Of a stretch of DNA of 64,000 nucleotides, positions 36,192 to 49,546 are shown one piece after another. The stretch is from contig NZ_CAEUHO010000004.1 of the NCBI RefSeq assembly GCF_903181435.1, positions 992,001 through 1,056,000 of the forward strand, read 5' to 3'. The number at the start of each line of letters is the position of its first letter. The first letter of the stretch is position 1. Below the pieces are notes generated by a model. That model saw only the letters and a program-made list of their open reading frames with translations. It was not told the origin of the DNA and ran no database searches. Source of the stretch: Bacteroides acidifaciens. GTDB lineage: Bacteria; Bacteroidota; Bacteroidia; Bacteroidales; Bacteroidaceae. Made by a program: the position numbers and the translations under genes.

Positions 36192-36332
36192 TGTGAATAT
36201 AATAAGGTGTCCTTTCTTTCCCGTCCCCTCACACTCCTGTCCCTTTATTAAAAAACATGTTCTACAACATCATTATCAATCAACGAGTTAGCATAAACAT
36301 TCAAAAATAATTAGAAAAAAGAGCAGAATATA

Positions 36333-36364
36333 TTTGGAGCATATATGAAAAGGGCGTACTTTTG
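36333..36364 (+). promoter_or_regulatory. rRNA operon promoter, distal
   Basis: TTTG (36333-36336), 20-bp spacer, TACTTTTG (36357-36364), then CACCCGCTTT. Confidence 0.75.
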
Positions 36365-36460
36365 CACCCGCTTTCCAAGAGAAGAAAGCCTTGATAAAAT
36401 GACTTAGTGTACAAAGCGCAGGACCGCTTAACGATAAAAACAAAAAAAGTTCCGAAAAAG

Positions 36461-36493
36461 TTTGGAATAAATAAATAAAAGTTCTTATCTTTG
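36461..36493 (+). promoter_or_regulatory. rRNA operon promoter, middle
   Basis: TTTG (36461-36464), 21-bp spacer, TATCTTTG (36486-36493). An A-rich stretch lies just upstream. Confidence 0.8.
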
Positions 36494-36612
36494 CAGTCCG
36501 ATTCGCAAAGAAAGCGGTTTTGCTTTTTTTCTTTTATGATTATTCTTTCCCTTTCGCAAGAGAGCCTGAGAAACGAGTTGAAAAGAAAAAACAAAAAAAA
36601 CTTCCAAAAAAG

Positions 36613-36644
36613 TTTGGCAGTTAAAATAAAACCTCTTACCTTTG
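36613..36644 (+). promoter_or_regulatory. rRNA operon promoter, proximal
   Basis: TTTG (36613-36616), 20-bp spacer, TACCTTTG (36637-36644), then CACCCGCTTTT as in the distal promoter. It is preceded by an A-rich stretch that repeats the one at the middle promoter. Confidence 0.8.
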
Positions 36645-36847
36645 CACCCGCTTTTGAAACGAAAGCGACAAGTTCTTTGAAATATTGATAAACAATACAA
36701 GTAGTACAAGTTAAAAAATAGAACCGTCAATACTTGTTTCCCATGTAGCAATACAAGTGAAACACAGGTAATTGAAAAGAGTCAATAAATTGTACGGCAT
36801 CCTGAACAGAGCAAAAACCTGCCTAACGGCAGATTAACAATACTTTT

Positions 36848-38377
<1,530 letters not shown>

Positions 38378-38540
38378 TGGAGCGATGTCGTTCGAAATGA
38401 CTTTTCAAGGTTCTGTTTTTGTACTACTGGTACTTGTTTATTTATAATATATAGATCGAGCGTCTATAGCAATTATAGATAGAGATAAACAAGAGAAAAA
38501 AGAAGCCGAGTCTAACGCAACAGGTAGACAAGGTTGAACT

Positions 38541-38614
38541 AGTCCTATAGCTCAGTTGGTTAGAGCGCTACACTGATAATGTAGAGGTCGGCAGTTCAAC
38601 TCTGCCTGGGACTA
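38541..38614 (+). tRNA. tRNA-Ile (GAT anticodon)
   Basis: 74 nt cloverleaf in the 16S-23S spacer. Acceptor AGTCCTA pairs with TGGGACT, the anticodon loop is CTGATAA with GAT, and the T arm has GTTCAAC. CCA is not encoded. Confidence 0.97.
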
Positions 38615-38630
38615 CTCCGAAAACTCTTAC

Positions 38631-38704
38631 GGGGGATTAGCTCAGCTGGCTAGAGCATCTGCCTTGCACGCAGAGGGTCAACGGTTCGAATCCGTTATTC
38701 TCCA
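38631..38704 (+). tRNA. tRNA-Ala (TGC anticodon)
   Basis: 74 nt cloverleaf. Acceptor GGGGGAT pairs with ATTCTCC (with wobbles), the anticodon loop is CTTGCAC with TGC, and the T arm has GTTCGAA. CCA is not encoded. Ile-Ala in the spacer is the usual Bacteroides rrn order. Confidence 0.97.
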
Positions 38705-38850
38705 CAGTCTCTGAAAAGAGAAACGATCTTTGACATGATGATAACAAAAAAGTAAAATTTTAGTAAAGAGCTAAAAGTATATATCGAACCGTACGTTCTT
38801 AACGTATCAAGATTGCGCAAGCATTCCTCCATACGCTAAGAAGTCAGTTT

Positions 38851-41735
<2,885 letters not shown>

Positions 41736-41808
41736 AAGCTTGTACGTGTCGCGATATATACGTTTAGCTGTTGCTGATTTTACTTTTTCATCATGTCATA
41801 ACCTTATT

Positions 41809-41916
<108 letters not shown>

Positions 41917-41924
41917 TTTTGAAG

Positions 41925-41966
41925 AAGCCTCGCTTGTCTATTTGACGAGCGAGGCTTTCTGTTTTT
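41925..41966 (+). terminator. rRNA operon terminator
   Basis: AAGCCTCGCT (41925-41934) pairs with AGCGAGGCTT (41948-41957), followed by CTG and five T. Confidence 0.9.
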
Positions 41967-42073
41967 AGTGTCTCGGCATTATACGACTGTTTTTAACACT
42001 CGTAAACCTTATAATACCTATTAAAAAAGTGAATATTTACTGATAATTTGTATGTTATGAGGATATTTATTTG

Positions 42074-42081
42074 TATCTTTG
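42074..42081 (+). promoter_or_regulatory. -7 element of DUF177-rpmF cluster
   Basis: TATCTTTG, 43 bp before the TTG start. A TTTG lies 23 bp upstream (42047-42050), slightly farther than usual. Confidence 0.6.
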
Positions 42082-42123
42082 TCGCCCGAATTGTAAGCTA
42101 ACGATTTAAAAAAGAGAGAAGCT

Positions 42124-42702
42124 TTGGGAAAATTTGATAAATATAAAATTGACTTGAAAGGTATGCAAACAGACTCTGCTAAGTATGAGTTTGTATTGGA
42201 TAACCTTTACTTCGCTCACATTGATGGACCTGAAGTTCAGAAAGGAAAGGTGAATGTTACATTGATCGTGAAAAGAACCTCTCGCGCTTTCGAACTGAGT
42301 TTTCAGACAGACGGAATGGTGTGGGTACCATGCGACCGTTGCCTGGATGATATGGAACTGACTATCAGTTCTTCTGATAAGTTGATGGTGAAGTTTGGAC
42401 ATGAATATGCGGAAGAAGGTGACAACCTTATCGTGATTCCCGAGGAAGAAGGAGAAATCAACGTTGCATGGTTCATGTATGAGTTTATTGCACTCTCAGT
42501 TCCAATGAAGCATGTGCATGCTCCCGGTAAGTGCAATAAGGCAATGACCAGTAAATTGAACAAGCATTTGAAAACAAATGCGAATGATGATAGTGATGAT
42601 AGTTTCGACACAGGTGGAGAGGACATCATAATAGAGGAAGAAGTTGAGGAACAAATTGATCCTCGCTGGAATGAATTAAAAAAAATATTAGATAATAATT
42701 AA
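42124..42702 (+). CDS. DUF177 (YceD-like) protein
   Basis: 192 aa from TTG 42124 (MGKFDKYKIDLKGM), which is preceded by GAGAGAAG at normal spacing; the first ATG would begin at residue 14. The DUF177 core carries the conserved CDRCLDD and an acidic middle (EYAEEGDNLIVIPEEEGEINV); a very acidic stretch (DDSDDSFDTGGEDIIIEEEVEE) precedes the ending DPRWNELKKILDN. Members sit next to rpmF in most bacteria and are linked to 23S rRNA/large-subunit assembly. rpmF follows 12 bp later. Confidence 0.9.
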   Translation: MGKFDKYKIDLKGMQTDSAKYEFVLDNLYFAHIDGPEVQKGKVNVTLIVKRTSRAFELSFQTDGMVWVPCDRCLDDMELTISSSDKLMVKFGHEYAEEGDNLIVIPEEEGEINVAWFMYEFIALSVPMKHVHAPGKCNKAMTSKLNKHLKTNANDDSDDSFDTGGEDIIIEEEVEEQIDPRWNELKKILDNN

Positions 42703-42714
42703 AGTTTTAAGAAA

Positions 42715-42900
42715 ATGGCACATCCTAAGAGAAGACAATCAAGTACGAGACAAGCAAAGAGAAGAACTCATGATAAGGCAGTAGCCCCTACTTTGGCTAT
42801 TTGTCCGAATTGCGGAGAATGGCATGTATACCACACTGTATGTGGCGCTTGCGGTTACTACAGAGGTAAGCTCGCTATTGAGAAAGAAGCAGCTGTATAA
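42715..42900 (+). CDS. rpmF: 50S ribosomal protein L32
   Basis: 61 aa. MAHPKRRQSSTRQAKRRTHDKA is the basic L32 N-terminus, and four cysteines (CPNCGEWHVYHTVCGACGYYRG) form a zinc-binding ribbon, so this is the zinc-binding form of L32. It is co-transcribed with DUF177 upstream. Confidence 0.97.
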   Translation: MAHPKRRQSSTRQAKRRTHDKAVAPTLAICPNCGEWHVYHTVCGACGYYRGKLAIEKEAAV

Positions 42901-42986
42901 TTAGTACAGTCATACTGAAACAGCCTGAGGGTAACTCTCTCCGGCTGCTTTAAGTATTATAGTATTGCTAATTTAAAATAGGTTTG

Positions 42987-43991
42987 ATGGAAAAAATAAA
43001 TGCAGTAATCACAGGAGTCGGTGGATATGTTCCCGATTATATCTTGACTAACGACGAGATATCAAAGATGGTGGATACCAACGATGAATGGATTATGACT
43101 CGTATCGGAGTAAAAGAAAGACATATTCTGAATGAGGAAGGATTAGGCAGTTCATACATGGCGCGCAAAGCTGTCAAACAGTTGATGAAAAAGACTGGTG
43201 CCAATCCCGACGACATTGATTTGGTTGTTGTCGCTACCACTACTCCTGACTATCACTTCCCTTCTACAGCTTCTATTCTTTGCGATAAACTCGGACTGAA
43301 GAATGCGTTTGCTTTCGATTTGCAAGCTGCTTGTAGCGGTTTCCTGTATTTGATGGAGACAGCTGCTAATTTCATCCGTTCGGGAAGATATAAGAAAATT
43401 ATCATTGTCGGTGCCGATAAGATGTCGTCAATGGTTAACTATACAGATCGTGCTACATGTCCGATCTTTGGTGACGGTGCTGCTGCCTTTATGGTGGAAC
43501 CGACTACGGAAGATTACGGAATCATGGATTCGATACTGAGAACTGATGGCAAAGGATTACCTTTCCTCCACATGAAAGCTGGTGGTTCGGTTTGTCCTCC
43601 CTCTTATTTCACGGTAGACAATAAAATGCACTATTTGCACCAGGAAGGAAGAACAGTGTTTAAATATGCTGTATCCAACATGTCGGATGTATCTGCTGCT
43701 ATTGCAGAAAAGAATGGTCTGACAAAAGATAATATCAACTGGATTGTTCCGCATCAGGCGAATGTCCGCATTATCGAAGCCGTGGCTCACCGTATGGAAC
43801 TCCCGATGGACAAAGTACTGGTAAATATAGAACACTATGGTAACACCAGTGCTGCTACACTTCCTTTGTGTATCTGGGATTATGAAGATAAACTCAAGAA
43901 AGGTGATAACATCATTTTCACAGCATTCGGTGCCGGATTTACTTGGGGCGCGGTTTACGTGAAGTGGGGTTATGACGGAAAGAAGGAATAA
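42987..43991 (+). CDS. fabH: Beta-ketoacyl-ACP synthase III
   Basis: 334 aa from ATG 42987. It starts fatty acid chains by condensing an acyl-CoA with malonyl-ACP. The Cys-His-Asn triad is visible: C116 in [12 protein letters not shown], His in [11 protein letters not shown], and Asn in [11 protein letters not shown]. The usual plsX is not between rpmF and fabH; instead there is an 86-bp gap with a weak hairpin (CAGCC 42921-42925, GGCTG 42943-42947). A terminator follows the gene. Confidence 0.96.
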   Translation: MEKINAVITGVGGYVPDYILTNDEISKMVDTNDEWIMTRIGVKERHILNEEGLGSSYMARKAVKQLMKKTGANPDDIDLVVVATTTPDYHFPSTASILCDKLGLKNAFAFDLQAACSGFLYLMETAANFIRSGRYKKIIIVGADKMSSMVNYTDRATCPIFGDGAAAFMVEPTTEDYGIMDSILRTDGKGLPFLHMKAGGSVCPPSYFTVDNKMHYLHQEGRTVFKYAVSNMSDVSAAIAEKNGLTKDNINWIVPHQANVRIIEAVAHRMELPMDKVLVNIEHYGNTSAATLPLCIWDYEDKLKKGDNIIFTAFGAGFTWGAVYVKWGYDGKKE

Positions 43992-44022
43992 GTAACGTTA
44001 GTTACTGAACTATAACACTCAA

Positions 44023-44057
44023 AAACGCATCCTATTTCGATTCGATGCGTTTTTTTG
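44023..44057 (+). terminator. Terminator between fabH and era
   Basis: AAACGCATC (44023-44031) pairs with GATGCGTTT (44044-44052), followed by a T run. It separates fabH from era, so era is likely to have its own start or rely on read-through. Confidence 0.88.
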
Positions 44058-44081
44058 TCTCAACCAATAAAATGAAGAGAA

Positions 44082-44963
44082 ATGCATAAAGCAGGTTTTG
44101 TAAACATCGTAGGAAATCCGAATGTCGGAAAATCGACATTAATGAATGCTTTGGTGGGTGAACGCATCTCGATTGCTACCTTCAAGGCGCAGACTACTCG
44201 TCACCGTATTATGGGTATCTACAATACGGATGAAATGCAGATTGTCTTTTCTGATACTCCGGGAGTATTGAAACCCAATTACAAGCTACAGGAGTCTATG
44301 TTGAACTTTTCTACTTCGGCACTGACGGATGCGGATGTTTTGCTTTATGTGACTGACGTGGTAGAGACGCCGGACAAGAATAATGAGTTTATGGCAAAGG
44401 TGCGTGAGATGACTGTACCTGTGCTTCTGCTCATCAATAAAATTGACCTTACCGACCAGGAGAAACTGATCAAGTTGGTGGAGGAGTGGAAGGAACTGCT
44501 TCCGCAGGCTGAGATTATTCCGATTTCCGCTGCTTCGAAATTCAATGTGGACTATGTGATGAAGCGGATCAAGGAATTGCTGCCGGCCTCTCCTCCCTAC
44601 TTCGGGAAAGACCAGTGGACGGACAAGCCTGCACGTTTCTTTGTGAATGAGATCATCAGGGAAAAGATATTGTTGTACTATGACAAGGAGATTCCCTACT
44701 CGGTGGAAGTGGCCGTGGAAGAGTTTAAGGAAGAACCGAAGAAGATTCAGATTCGTGCGATAATTTATGTGGAACGTGATTCGCAGAAGGGAATCATTAT
44801 CGGTAAGCAGGGAAAGGCGCTGAAGAAGGTTGCTACTGAGGCTCGCCGTGAACTGGAGCGTTTCTTCGGGAAGACCATTTACCTGGAAACGTATGTGAAA
44901 GTTGATAAGGATTGGCGCAGCTCGGATAAGGAATTGCGTAATTTCGGTTATCAGTTAGATTAA
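44082..44963 (+). CDS. era: GTPase Era
   Basis: 293 aa. GTPase motifs: G1 GNPNVGKST, G3 DTPG, G4 NKID, and SAASKFNV as G5. The C-terminal KH domain has the RNA-binding loop IIGKQGKALKKVATEAR. Era binds the 3' end of 16S rRNA during small-subunit assembly. Der follows 49 bp later, so two ribosome-assembly GTPases are paired. Confidence 0.97.
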   Translation: MHKAGFVNIVGNPNVGKSTLMNALVGERISIATFKAQTTRHRIMGIYNTDEMQIVFSDTPGVLKPNYKLQESMLNFSTSALTDADVLLYVTDVVETPDKNNEFMAKVREMTVPVLLLINKIDLTDQEKLIKLVEEWKELLPQAEIIPISAASKFNVDYVMKRIKELLPASPPYFGKDQWTDKPARFFVNEIIREKILLYYDKEIPYSVEVAVEEFKEEPKKIQIRAIIYVERDSQKGIIIGKQGKALKKVATEARRELERFFGKTIYLETYVKVDKDWRSSDKELRNFGYQLD

Positions 44964-45012
44964 AGAGTATTCATGCGACTGGGATAGTCGTGAAAAAACA
45001 AGGTATTGAACT

Positions 45013-46326
45013 ATGAGTAATTTAGTTGCAATTGTAGGACGCCCCAATGTGGGCAAGTCTACCTTATTTAACCGTCTGACGAAATCTCGTCGGGCTATTG
45101 TGAATGAAGAAGCGGGTACGACCCGCGACAGGCAATATGGCAAGTCTGAGTGGCAGGGCCGTGAGTTCTCCGTCGTAGATACCGGCGGATGGGTGGTAAA
45201 CTCGGACGATATCTTCGAAGAGGAGATTCGTAAGCAGGTATTGCTGGCTGTGGATGAAGCGGACGTGATTCTGTTCGTGGTGGATGTGATGAACGGTGTG
45301 ACTGATTTGGATATGCAGGTGGCGGCTATTCTGCGCCGTGCCAATAGTCCGGTGATTATGGTTGCCAACAAGACGGATAACCATGATTTGCAATATAACG
45401 CTCCTGAATTTTATAAACTGGGCTTGGGCGACCCTTATTGTATTTCTGCTATTACGGGAAGTGGTACAGGGGATTTGATGGACTTGATTGTCAGCAAATT
45501 CAAGAAAGAAGCTTCTGAAATTCTGGATGACGAGATTCCTCGTTTTGCCGTTGTAGGACGTCCGAATGCCGGAAAATCTTCTATTGTGAACGCGTTTATC
45601 GGTGAAGACCGTAACATCGTGACTGAGATTGCAGGAACAACACGCGACTCTATTTATACCCGTTACAACAAATTCGGATTCGACTTCTATCTGGTAGATA
45701 CAGCCGGTATCCGTAAGAAGAACAAGGTAAATGAAGACTTGGAATACTATTCTGTGGTTCGTTCGATTCGTGCCATCGAAGGCTCTGATGTCTGCATTCT
45801 GATGTTGGATGCTACCAGAGGGGTGGAAAGCCAGGACTTGAATATCTTCTCGTTGATTCAGAAGAATCAGAAAGGGTTGGTAGTCGTTATCAATAAATGG
45901 GACTTGGTGGAAGACAAATCCGTGAAAGTGCAGAAGACTTTCGAAGAAGCTGTCCGCTCCCGTTTTGCCCCGTTTGTCGATTTTCCGATTATCTTTGCTT
46001 CCGCATTGACGAAACAGCGTATCCTAAAAGTGCTTGAAGAAGCCCGTAACGTATATGAGAACCGGACAACGAAGATTCCGACTGCCCGTTTGAACGAAGA
46101 AATGCTTCCGTTGATAGAGGCATATCCGCCCCCTTCAAACAAAGGCAAGTATATCAAGATTAAATATATCACACAGTTGCCGAATACACAGGTGCCTTCA
46201 TTTGTCTATTTTGCCAACTTGCCGCAATATGTGAAGGAACCCTACAAACGCTTCCTCGAAAATAAGATGCGTGAGAAATGGAATCTGACAGGTACTCCGG
46301 TTAATATTTATATTCGACAGAAGTAA
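45013..46326 (+). CDS. der: GTPase Der (EngA)
   Basis: 437 aa. Two consecutive GTPase domains: G1 motifs GRPNVGKST and [10 protein letters not shown]3 DTGG and DTAG, G4 NKTD and NKWD. The C-terminal KH-like domain contains [17 protein letters not shown]. Der acts in 50S assembly. It is convergent with lptB; the gap contains a nested inverted repeat (46333-46446). Confidence 0.97.
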   Translation: MSNLVAIVGRPNVGKSTLFNRLTKSRRAIVNEEAGTTRDRQYGKSEWQGREFSVVDTGGWVVNSDDIFEEEIRKQVLLAVDEADVILFVVDVMNGVTDLDMQVAAILRRANSPVIMVANKTDNHDLQYNAPEFYKLGLGDPYCISAITGSGTGDLMDLIVSKFKKEASEILDDEIPRFAVVGRPNAGKSSIVNAFIGEDRNIVTEIAGTTRDSIYTRYNKFGFDFYLVDTAGIRKKNKVNEDLEYYSVVRSIRAIEGSDVCILMLDATRGVESQDLNIFSLIQKNQKGLVVVINKWDLVEDKSVKVQKTFEEAVRSRFAPFVDFPIIFASALTKQRILKVLEEARNVYENRTTKIPTARLNEEMLPLIEAYPPPSNKGKYIKIKYITQLPNTQVPSFVYFANLPQYVKEPYKRFLENKMREKWNLTGTPVNIYIRQK

Positions 46327-46332
46327 AGTTCA

Positions 46333-46446
46333 CCACAGAGAACGCAGAGAAATAATAAATTAAAGACACGGACTGTCTCAACTATATAAATATATATTGG
46401 GGCAATCCGTGTCTTCTTATAAAATAAAACTCTGTGTCCTCTGTGG
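46333..46446. repeat. Nested inverted repeat between der and lptB
   Basis: Three matched arm pairs: CCACAGAG (46333-46340) with CTCTGTGG (46439-46446), CAGAG (46345-46349) with CTCTG (46430-46434), and AAGACACGGA (46363-46372) with TCCGTGTCTT (46406-46415). It fills the gap between two convergent genes and could end transcription from both sides. The outer CACAGAG/CTCTGTG arms resemble the tig terminator at 50934. Confidence 0.8.
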
Positions 46447-46450
46447 GAAC

Positions 46451-47212
46451 CTATTTCTCTAACTGGAAATCTTTACGACGCAGCACAAAGCTGTTACTCA
46501 GATACTTTTCACGTACAATCTGATTCTCGGACAACTCTTCCGGTGTACCTTGGAAAAGAATCTTTCCTTCGAACAGCAGGTAGGCGCGGTCGGTGATACT
46601 AAGCGTTTCCTGTACGTTGTGGTCGGTAATCAGGATACCGATATTTTTGTCTTTCAGTTTCCACACGATTTGCTGAATGTCTTCTACGGCAATCGGGTCG
46701 ACACCGGCAAAAGGTTCGTCGAGCATGATGAATTTCGGGTCGATGGCAAGGCAGCGTGCAATCTCCGTACGGCGGCGCTCACCACCGGACAACTGGTTAC
46801 CTTTGTTCTTGCGTACCTTTTGCAGGCGGAATTCCGCTATCAGGCTTTCGAGTTTTTCCTTCTGGTATTCTTTGGGCTTGTTAGTCATTTCGAGCACGGC
46901 GGCAATATTGTCTTCCACGCTCATTTGGCGGAATACAGAGGCTTCCTGTGCAAGGTAACCGATTCCTGTCTGCGCCCGTTTGTAAACCGGATATTTGGTA
47001 ATCTCCAGGTCGTCAAGGAAGATTCGCCCTTCATTCGGGGTAATCAATCCTACGGTCATATAGAATGAAGTCGTCTTGCCGGCACCGTTCGGACCCAGCA
47101 AACCCACAATCTCACCTTGCTTCACATTGATGGAAACATGGCTTACAACGGTTCGTTTACCGTACTTTTTCACCAAGTCTTCCGTGCGGAGCACCATCTT
47201 GCTTTCTTCCAT
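46451..47212 (-). CDS. lptB: LPS export ABC transporter ATPase LptB
   Basis: 253 aa. Walker [11 protein letters not shown] loop [18 protein letters not shown], signature [13 protein letters not shown], Walker [21 protein letters not shown] and the H loop ITDHNV. The pattern [12 protein letters not shown] and GVDPIAV is specific to LptB rather than other ABC ATPases. It powers extraction of lipopolysaccharide from the inner membrane. A second start at Met-6 (47197) is possible. It is divergent from mlaE with 75 bp between. Confidence 0.94.
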   Translation of the reverse strand: MEESKMVLRTEDLVKKYGKRTVVSHVSINVKQGEIVGLLGPNGAGKTTSFYMTVGLITPNEGRIFLDDLEITKYPVYKRAQTGIGYLAQEASVFRQMSVEDNIAAVLEMTNKPKEYQKEKLESLIAEFRLQKVRKNKGNQLSGGERRRTEIARCLAIDPKFIMLDEPFAGVDPIAVEDIQQIVWKLKDKNIGILITDHNVQETLSITDRAYLLFEGKILFQGTPEELSENQIVREKYLSNSFVLRRKDFQLEK

Positions 47213-47287
47213 ATTCTAGTTATTTTGCGGCAAATGTAGTAAAAATAAGCTGAAATAATGTACATTTGCAGACAAATAGTGTGAGTT

Positions 47288-48031
47288 ATGATAAAAGCAT
47301 TGAGAACTGTCGGTAGATATTTCATGCTGATGGGGCGGACTTTCTCCCGTCCCGAACGTATGCGCATGTTCTTCCGGCAATACCTTAACGAATTGGAGCA
47401 GCTAGGCGTGAACTCCATCGGAATCGTGCTGTTGATTTCGTTTTTCATCGGCGCGGTAATTACCATCCAGATTAAGTTGAATATCGAAAGTCCGTGGATG
47501 CCCCGCTGGACAGTGGGGTATGTGACCCGTGAAATTATGTTGCTGGAGTTTTCTTCTTCTATTATGTGCCTGATTCTCGCAGGTAAAGTGGGGTCGAACA
47601 TTGCTTCGGAATTGGGAACGATGCGGGTGACACAGCAGATTGACGCGCTCGAAATCATGGGAGTCAATTCCGCCAATTATCTGATACTTCCTAAAATCTC
47701 GGCTATGGTGACTGTCATTCCCATATTGGTGACATTCAGTATCTTTGCCGGTATAATAGGCGCCTTTTGTACCTGCTGGTTTGCCGGAGTGATGAATGCT
47801 GTCGACCTTGAATATGGTTTGCAGTATATGTTTAACGAATGGTTTATATGGGCGGGTATCATCAAGTCCCTCTTCTTCGCCTTTATCATTGCAAGTGTGT
47901 CCGCTTTCTTCGGATATACGGTGGAAGGCGGTTCGATTGCCGTGGGAAAGGCTTCTACGGATTCCGTAGTGTCCAGCAGCGTCTTGATTCTGTTTGCGGA
48001 TTTGGTATTAACTAAACTTTTGATGGGATGA
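47288..48031 (+). CDS. mlaE: MlaE-type phospholipid transporter permease
   Basis: 247 aa, about five to six TM helices. The MlaE family is shown by SFFIGAVITIQIKLNI, LAGKVGSNIASELGTMRVTQQIDALEIMGVNS and the C-terminal VEGGSIAVGKASTDSVVSSSVLILFADLVLTKLL. It forms the membrane part of the system that moves phospholipids between inner and outer membranes. It overlaps mlaF by 4 bp (ATGA). No MlaD substrate-binding gene follows directly. Confidence 0.94.
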   Translation: MIKALRTVGRYFMLMGRTFSRPERMRMFFRQYLNELEQLGVNSIGIVLLISFFIGAVITIQIKLNIESPWMPRWTVGYVTREIMLLEFSSSIMCLILAGKVGSNIASELGTMRVTQQIDALEIMGVNSANYLILPKISAMVTVIPILVTFSIFAGIIGAFCTCWFAGVMNAVDLEYGLQYMFNEWFIWAGIIKSLFFAFIIASVSAFFGYTVEGGSIAVGKASTDSVVSSSVLILFADLVLTKLLMG

Positions 48032-48798
48032 TTGAGATTAAAGGACTTTATAAATCGTTTGACGATAAGACGGTATTGAATGATATCAATGCGGACTTTG
48101 AGAATGGAAAGACAAACTTGATTATCGGCCAGAGTGGTTCCGGTAAGACGGTATTGATGAAATGTATTGTGGGGCTGCTAACTCCGGAGAAGGGCGAAGT
48201 CTTGTATGACGGACGAAATCTGGTGATGATGGGGAAGAAGGAGAAGAAGATGCTTCGCAAGGAAATGGGAATGATTTTCCAAAGTGCCGCCCTTTTCGAC
48301 TCTTTGTCGGTATTGGACAACGTGATGTTCCCTCTGAATATGTTCAGTAATGACACATTGCGTGAGCGCACCAAGCGGGCGATGTTCTGCCTGGACCGTG
48401 TCAATCTGACCGAAGCGAAGGATAAGTATCCCGGAGAAATCAGTGGCGGTATGCAGAAGCGTGTGGCTATCGCACGCGCCATTTCTCTGAATCCGCAATA
48501 CCTGTTTTGTGACGAACCGAACTCGGGGCTGGATCCGAAAACTTCCTTAGTGATTGACGGCCTGATTCATGATATTACCCAGGAATATAATATGACTACG
48601 ATTATCAATACGCATGATATGAACTCTGTGTTGGGAATCGGCGAGAAGGTGATTTATATTTATGAAGGACATAAAGAATGGGAAGGAACGAAGGATGATA
48701 TATTCACCTCTACCAACGAGCGCTTGAATAACTTTATTTTTGCTTCGGACTTGCTCCGCAAGGTGAAAGACCTCGAAGTACAAAACATGGAAGGTTGA
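48028..48798 (+). CDS. mlaF: MlaF-type phospholipid transporter ATPase
   Basis: 256 aa. Walker A GQSGSGKT, Q loop GMIFQSAALFDSLSVLDNVMFPL, signature ISGGMQKRVAIARA and Walker B LFCDEPNSGLDPKTS are the MlaF pattern. It pairs with the permease MlaE, whose stop overlaps its start. A bidirectional terminator lies between it and the RRM gene on the other strand. Confidence 0.94.
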   Translation: MIEIKGLYKSFDDKTVLNDINADFENGKTNLIIGQSGSGKTVLMKCIVGLLTPEKGEVLYDGRNLVMMGKKEKKMLRKEMGMIFQSAALFDSLSVLDNVMFPLNMFSNDTLRERTKRAMFCLDRVNLTEAKDKYPGEISGGMQKRVAIARAISLNPQYLFCDEPNSGLDPKTSLVIDGLIHDITQEYNMTTIINTHDMNSVLGIGEKVIYIYEGHKEWEGTKDDIFTSTNERLNNFIFASDLLRKVKDLEVQNMEG

Positions 48799-48844
48799 AA
48801 CGCGAAAGGCTGGAATGAAGCAATAAAGAGATAAGGCAATAAAA

Positions 48845-48880
48845 AAACTTCTGTCATAGGGTGGCAGAAGTTTCTTTTTT
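48845..48880. terminator. Bidirectional terminator between mlaF and the RRM gene
   Basis: AAACTTCTG (48845-48853) pairs with CAGAAGTTT (48865-48873). A runs lie on the left and T runs on the right, so it can serve both convergent genes. Confidence 0.85.
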
Positions 48881-48904
48881 TTCTTAGCTATGTAGCGTCG
48901 GCAA

Positions 48905-49150
48905 TTAAGCTCTAGGTCTAGCTTCTTTAACTACCATAGTACGTCCCATGTACTCAGCTCCGTTCAATTCTGCGATAGCTTTAGCAGCTGCAGCATCGTC
49001 TTCCATTTCGATGAAAGCGAATCCTTTTGATTTACCGGTTTCACGGTCCATAATAACTTTAACTGATGATACTGCTCCATAATCTTCCATCACTTGTTGC
49101 AGATCTCCTTCCTTAACACGGTAGTTAAGGTTTCCAACATAAATGTTCAT
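48905..49150 (-). CDS. Small RRM RNA-binding protein
   Basis: 81 aa, a single RNA recognition motif: RNP2 as IYVGNLNY (residues 3-10) and RNP1 as KGFAFIEM (about 43-50), with a short tail KEARPRA. Such one-domain RRM proteins are known in Bacteroides as regulators of RNA metabolism and carbohydrate gene expression. The mRNA probably has a long leader, because the sequence before the start contains a 10-bp perfect inverted repeat (49183-49192 with 49226-49235), a possible site of self-control. Confidence 0.93.
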   Translation of the reverse strand: MNIYVGNLNYRVKEGDLQQVMEDYGAVSSVKVIMDRETGKSKGFAFIEMEDDAAAAKAIAELNGAEYMGRTMVVKEARPRA

Positions 49151-49546
49151 AATGAAAATGATAAAAAATAAATAAATGAATAAAACTCTCTGGACAGATG
49201 GTTACTAATAAAAGGATTAAAACGACAGAGAGTTTACAAAAGCGTTTTTGGAACGGAAGTAAAAACCTTGTAATCAAATCGAGAAACTAATGGTCCATCA
49301 ATCCGGGGCAAAGAAAAGAATAATTTTTGGATTGACCATCTTTTTGCAGATTTAATTTGCAGAAAATGAGAAAAAAGGAAAACGATTGTTACAATGAAGT
49401 ATTGTTTATCAGCGATTTGTTAGGTATGTATTCTAAATAGATACGAAATAAATCTGCAATGTCTTTTGAAATTTAAAAGATTAGCACTAATTTTGCACCC
49501 TCTTTGAGTATAGAACAAAGTATAAATCAAATAAATAATTGTCAGA
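49151..49546. other. Divergent intergenic region between the RRM gene and tig
   Basis: 396 bp. It contains inverted repeat AAACTCTCTG/CAGAGAGTTT (49183-49192, 49226-49235) in the expected leader of the RRM gene, a second imperfect one (TGGTCCATCAATCC 49291-49304 with GGATTGACCA 49329-49338) near where the minus-strand promoter should be, and the tig promoter. No gene is seen. Confidence 0.65.
49465..49495 (+). promoter_or_regulatory. tig promoter
   Basis: TTTG (49465-49468), 19-bp spacer, TAATTTTG (49488-49495). A full consensus match, 52 bp before the ATG. Confidence 0.8.

Larger units (their letters stand above)
35785..36847. other. Non-coding region before the rRNA operon
   Basis: 1063 bp. 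It contains three short hairpins after the 113-aa gene (for example GCCAT-GATA-ATGGC near 35840), a strong terminator (35943-35986), a polypyrimidine tract (about 36040-36170), a CG-rich palindrome (36171-36191) and three tandem rRNA promoters (36333-36644). Open frames across the C/T tract give only Phe/Ser/Leu-rich low-complexity sequence and are not called. Confidence 0.6.

Noticed and set aside
35891..36251. ORFs of about 100 aa across the polypyrimidine tract
   Set aside because: They encode only Phe/Ser/Leu-rich low-complexity sequence that follows directly from C/T bias.
36301..36751. Short ORFs in the rRNA promoter region
   Set aside because: They run through three consensus promoters and have no protein-like composition.
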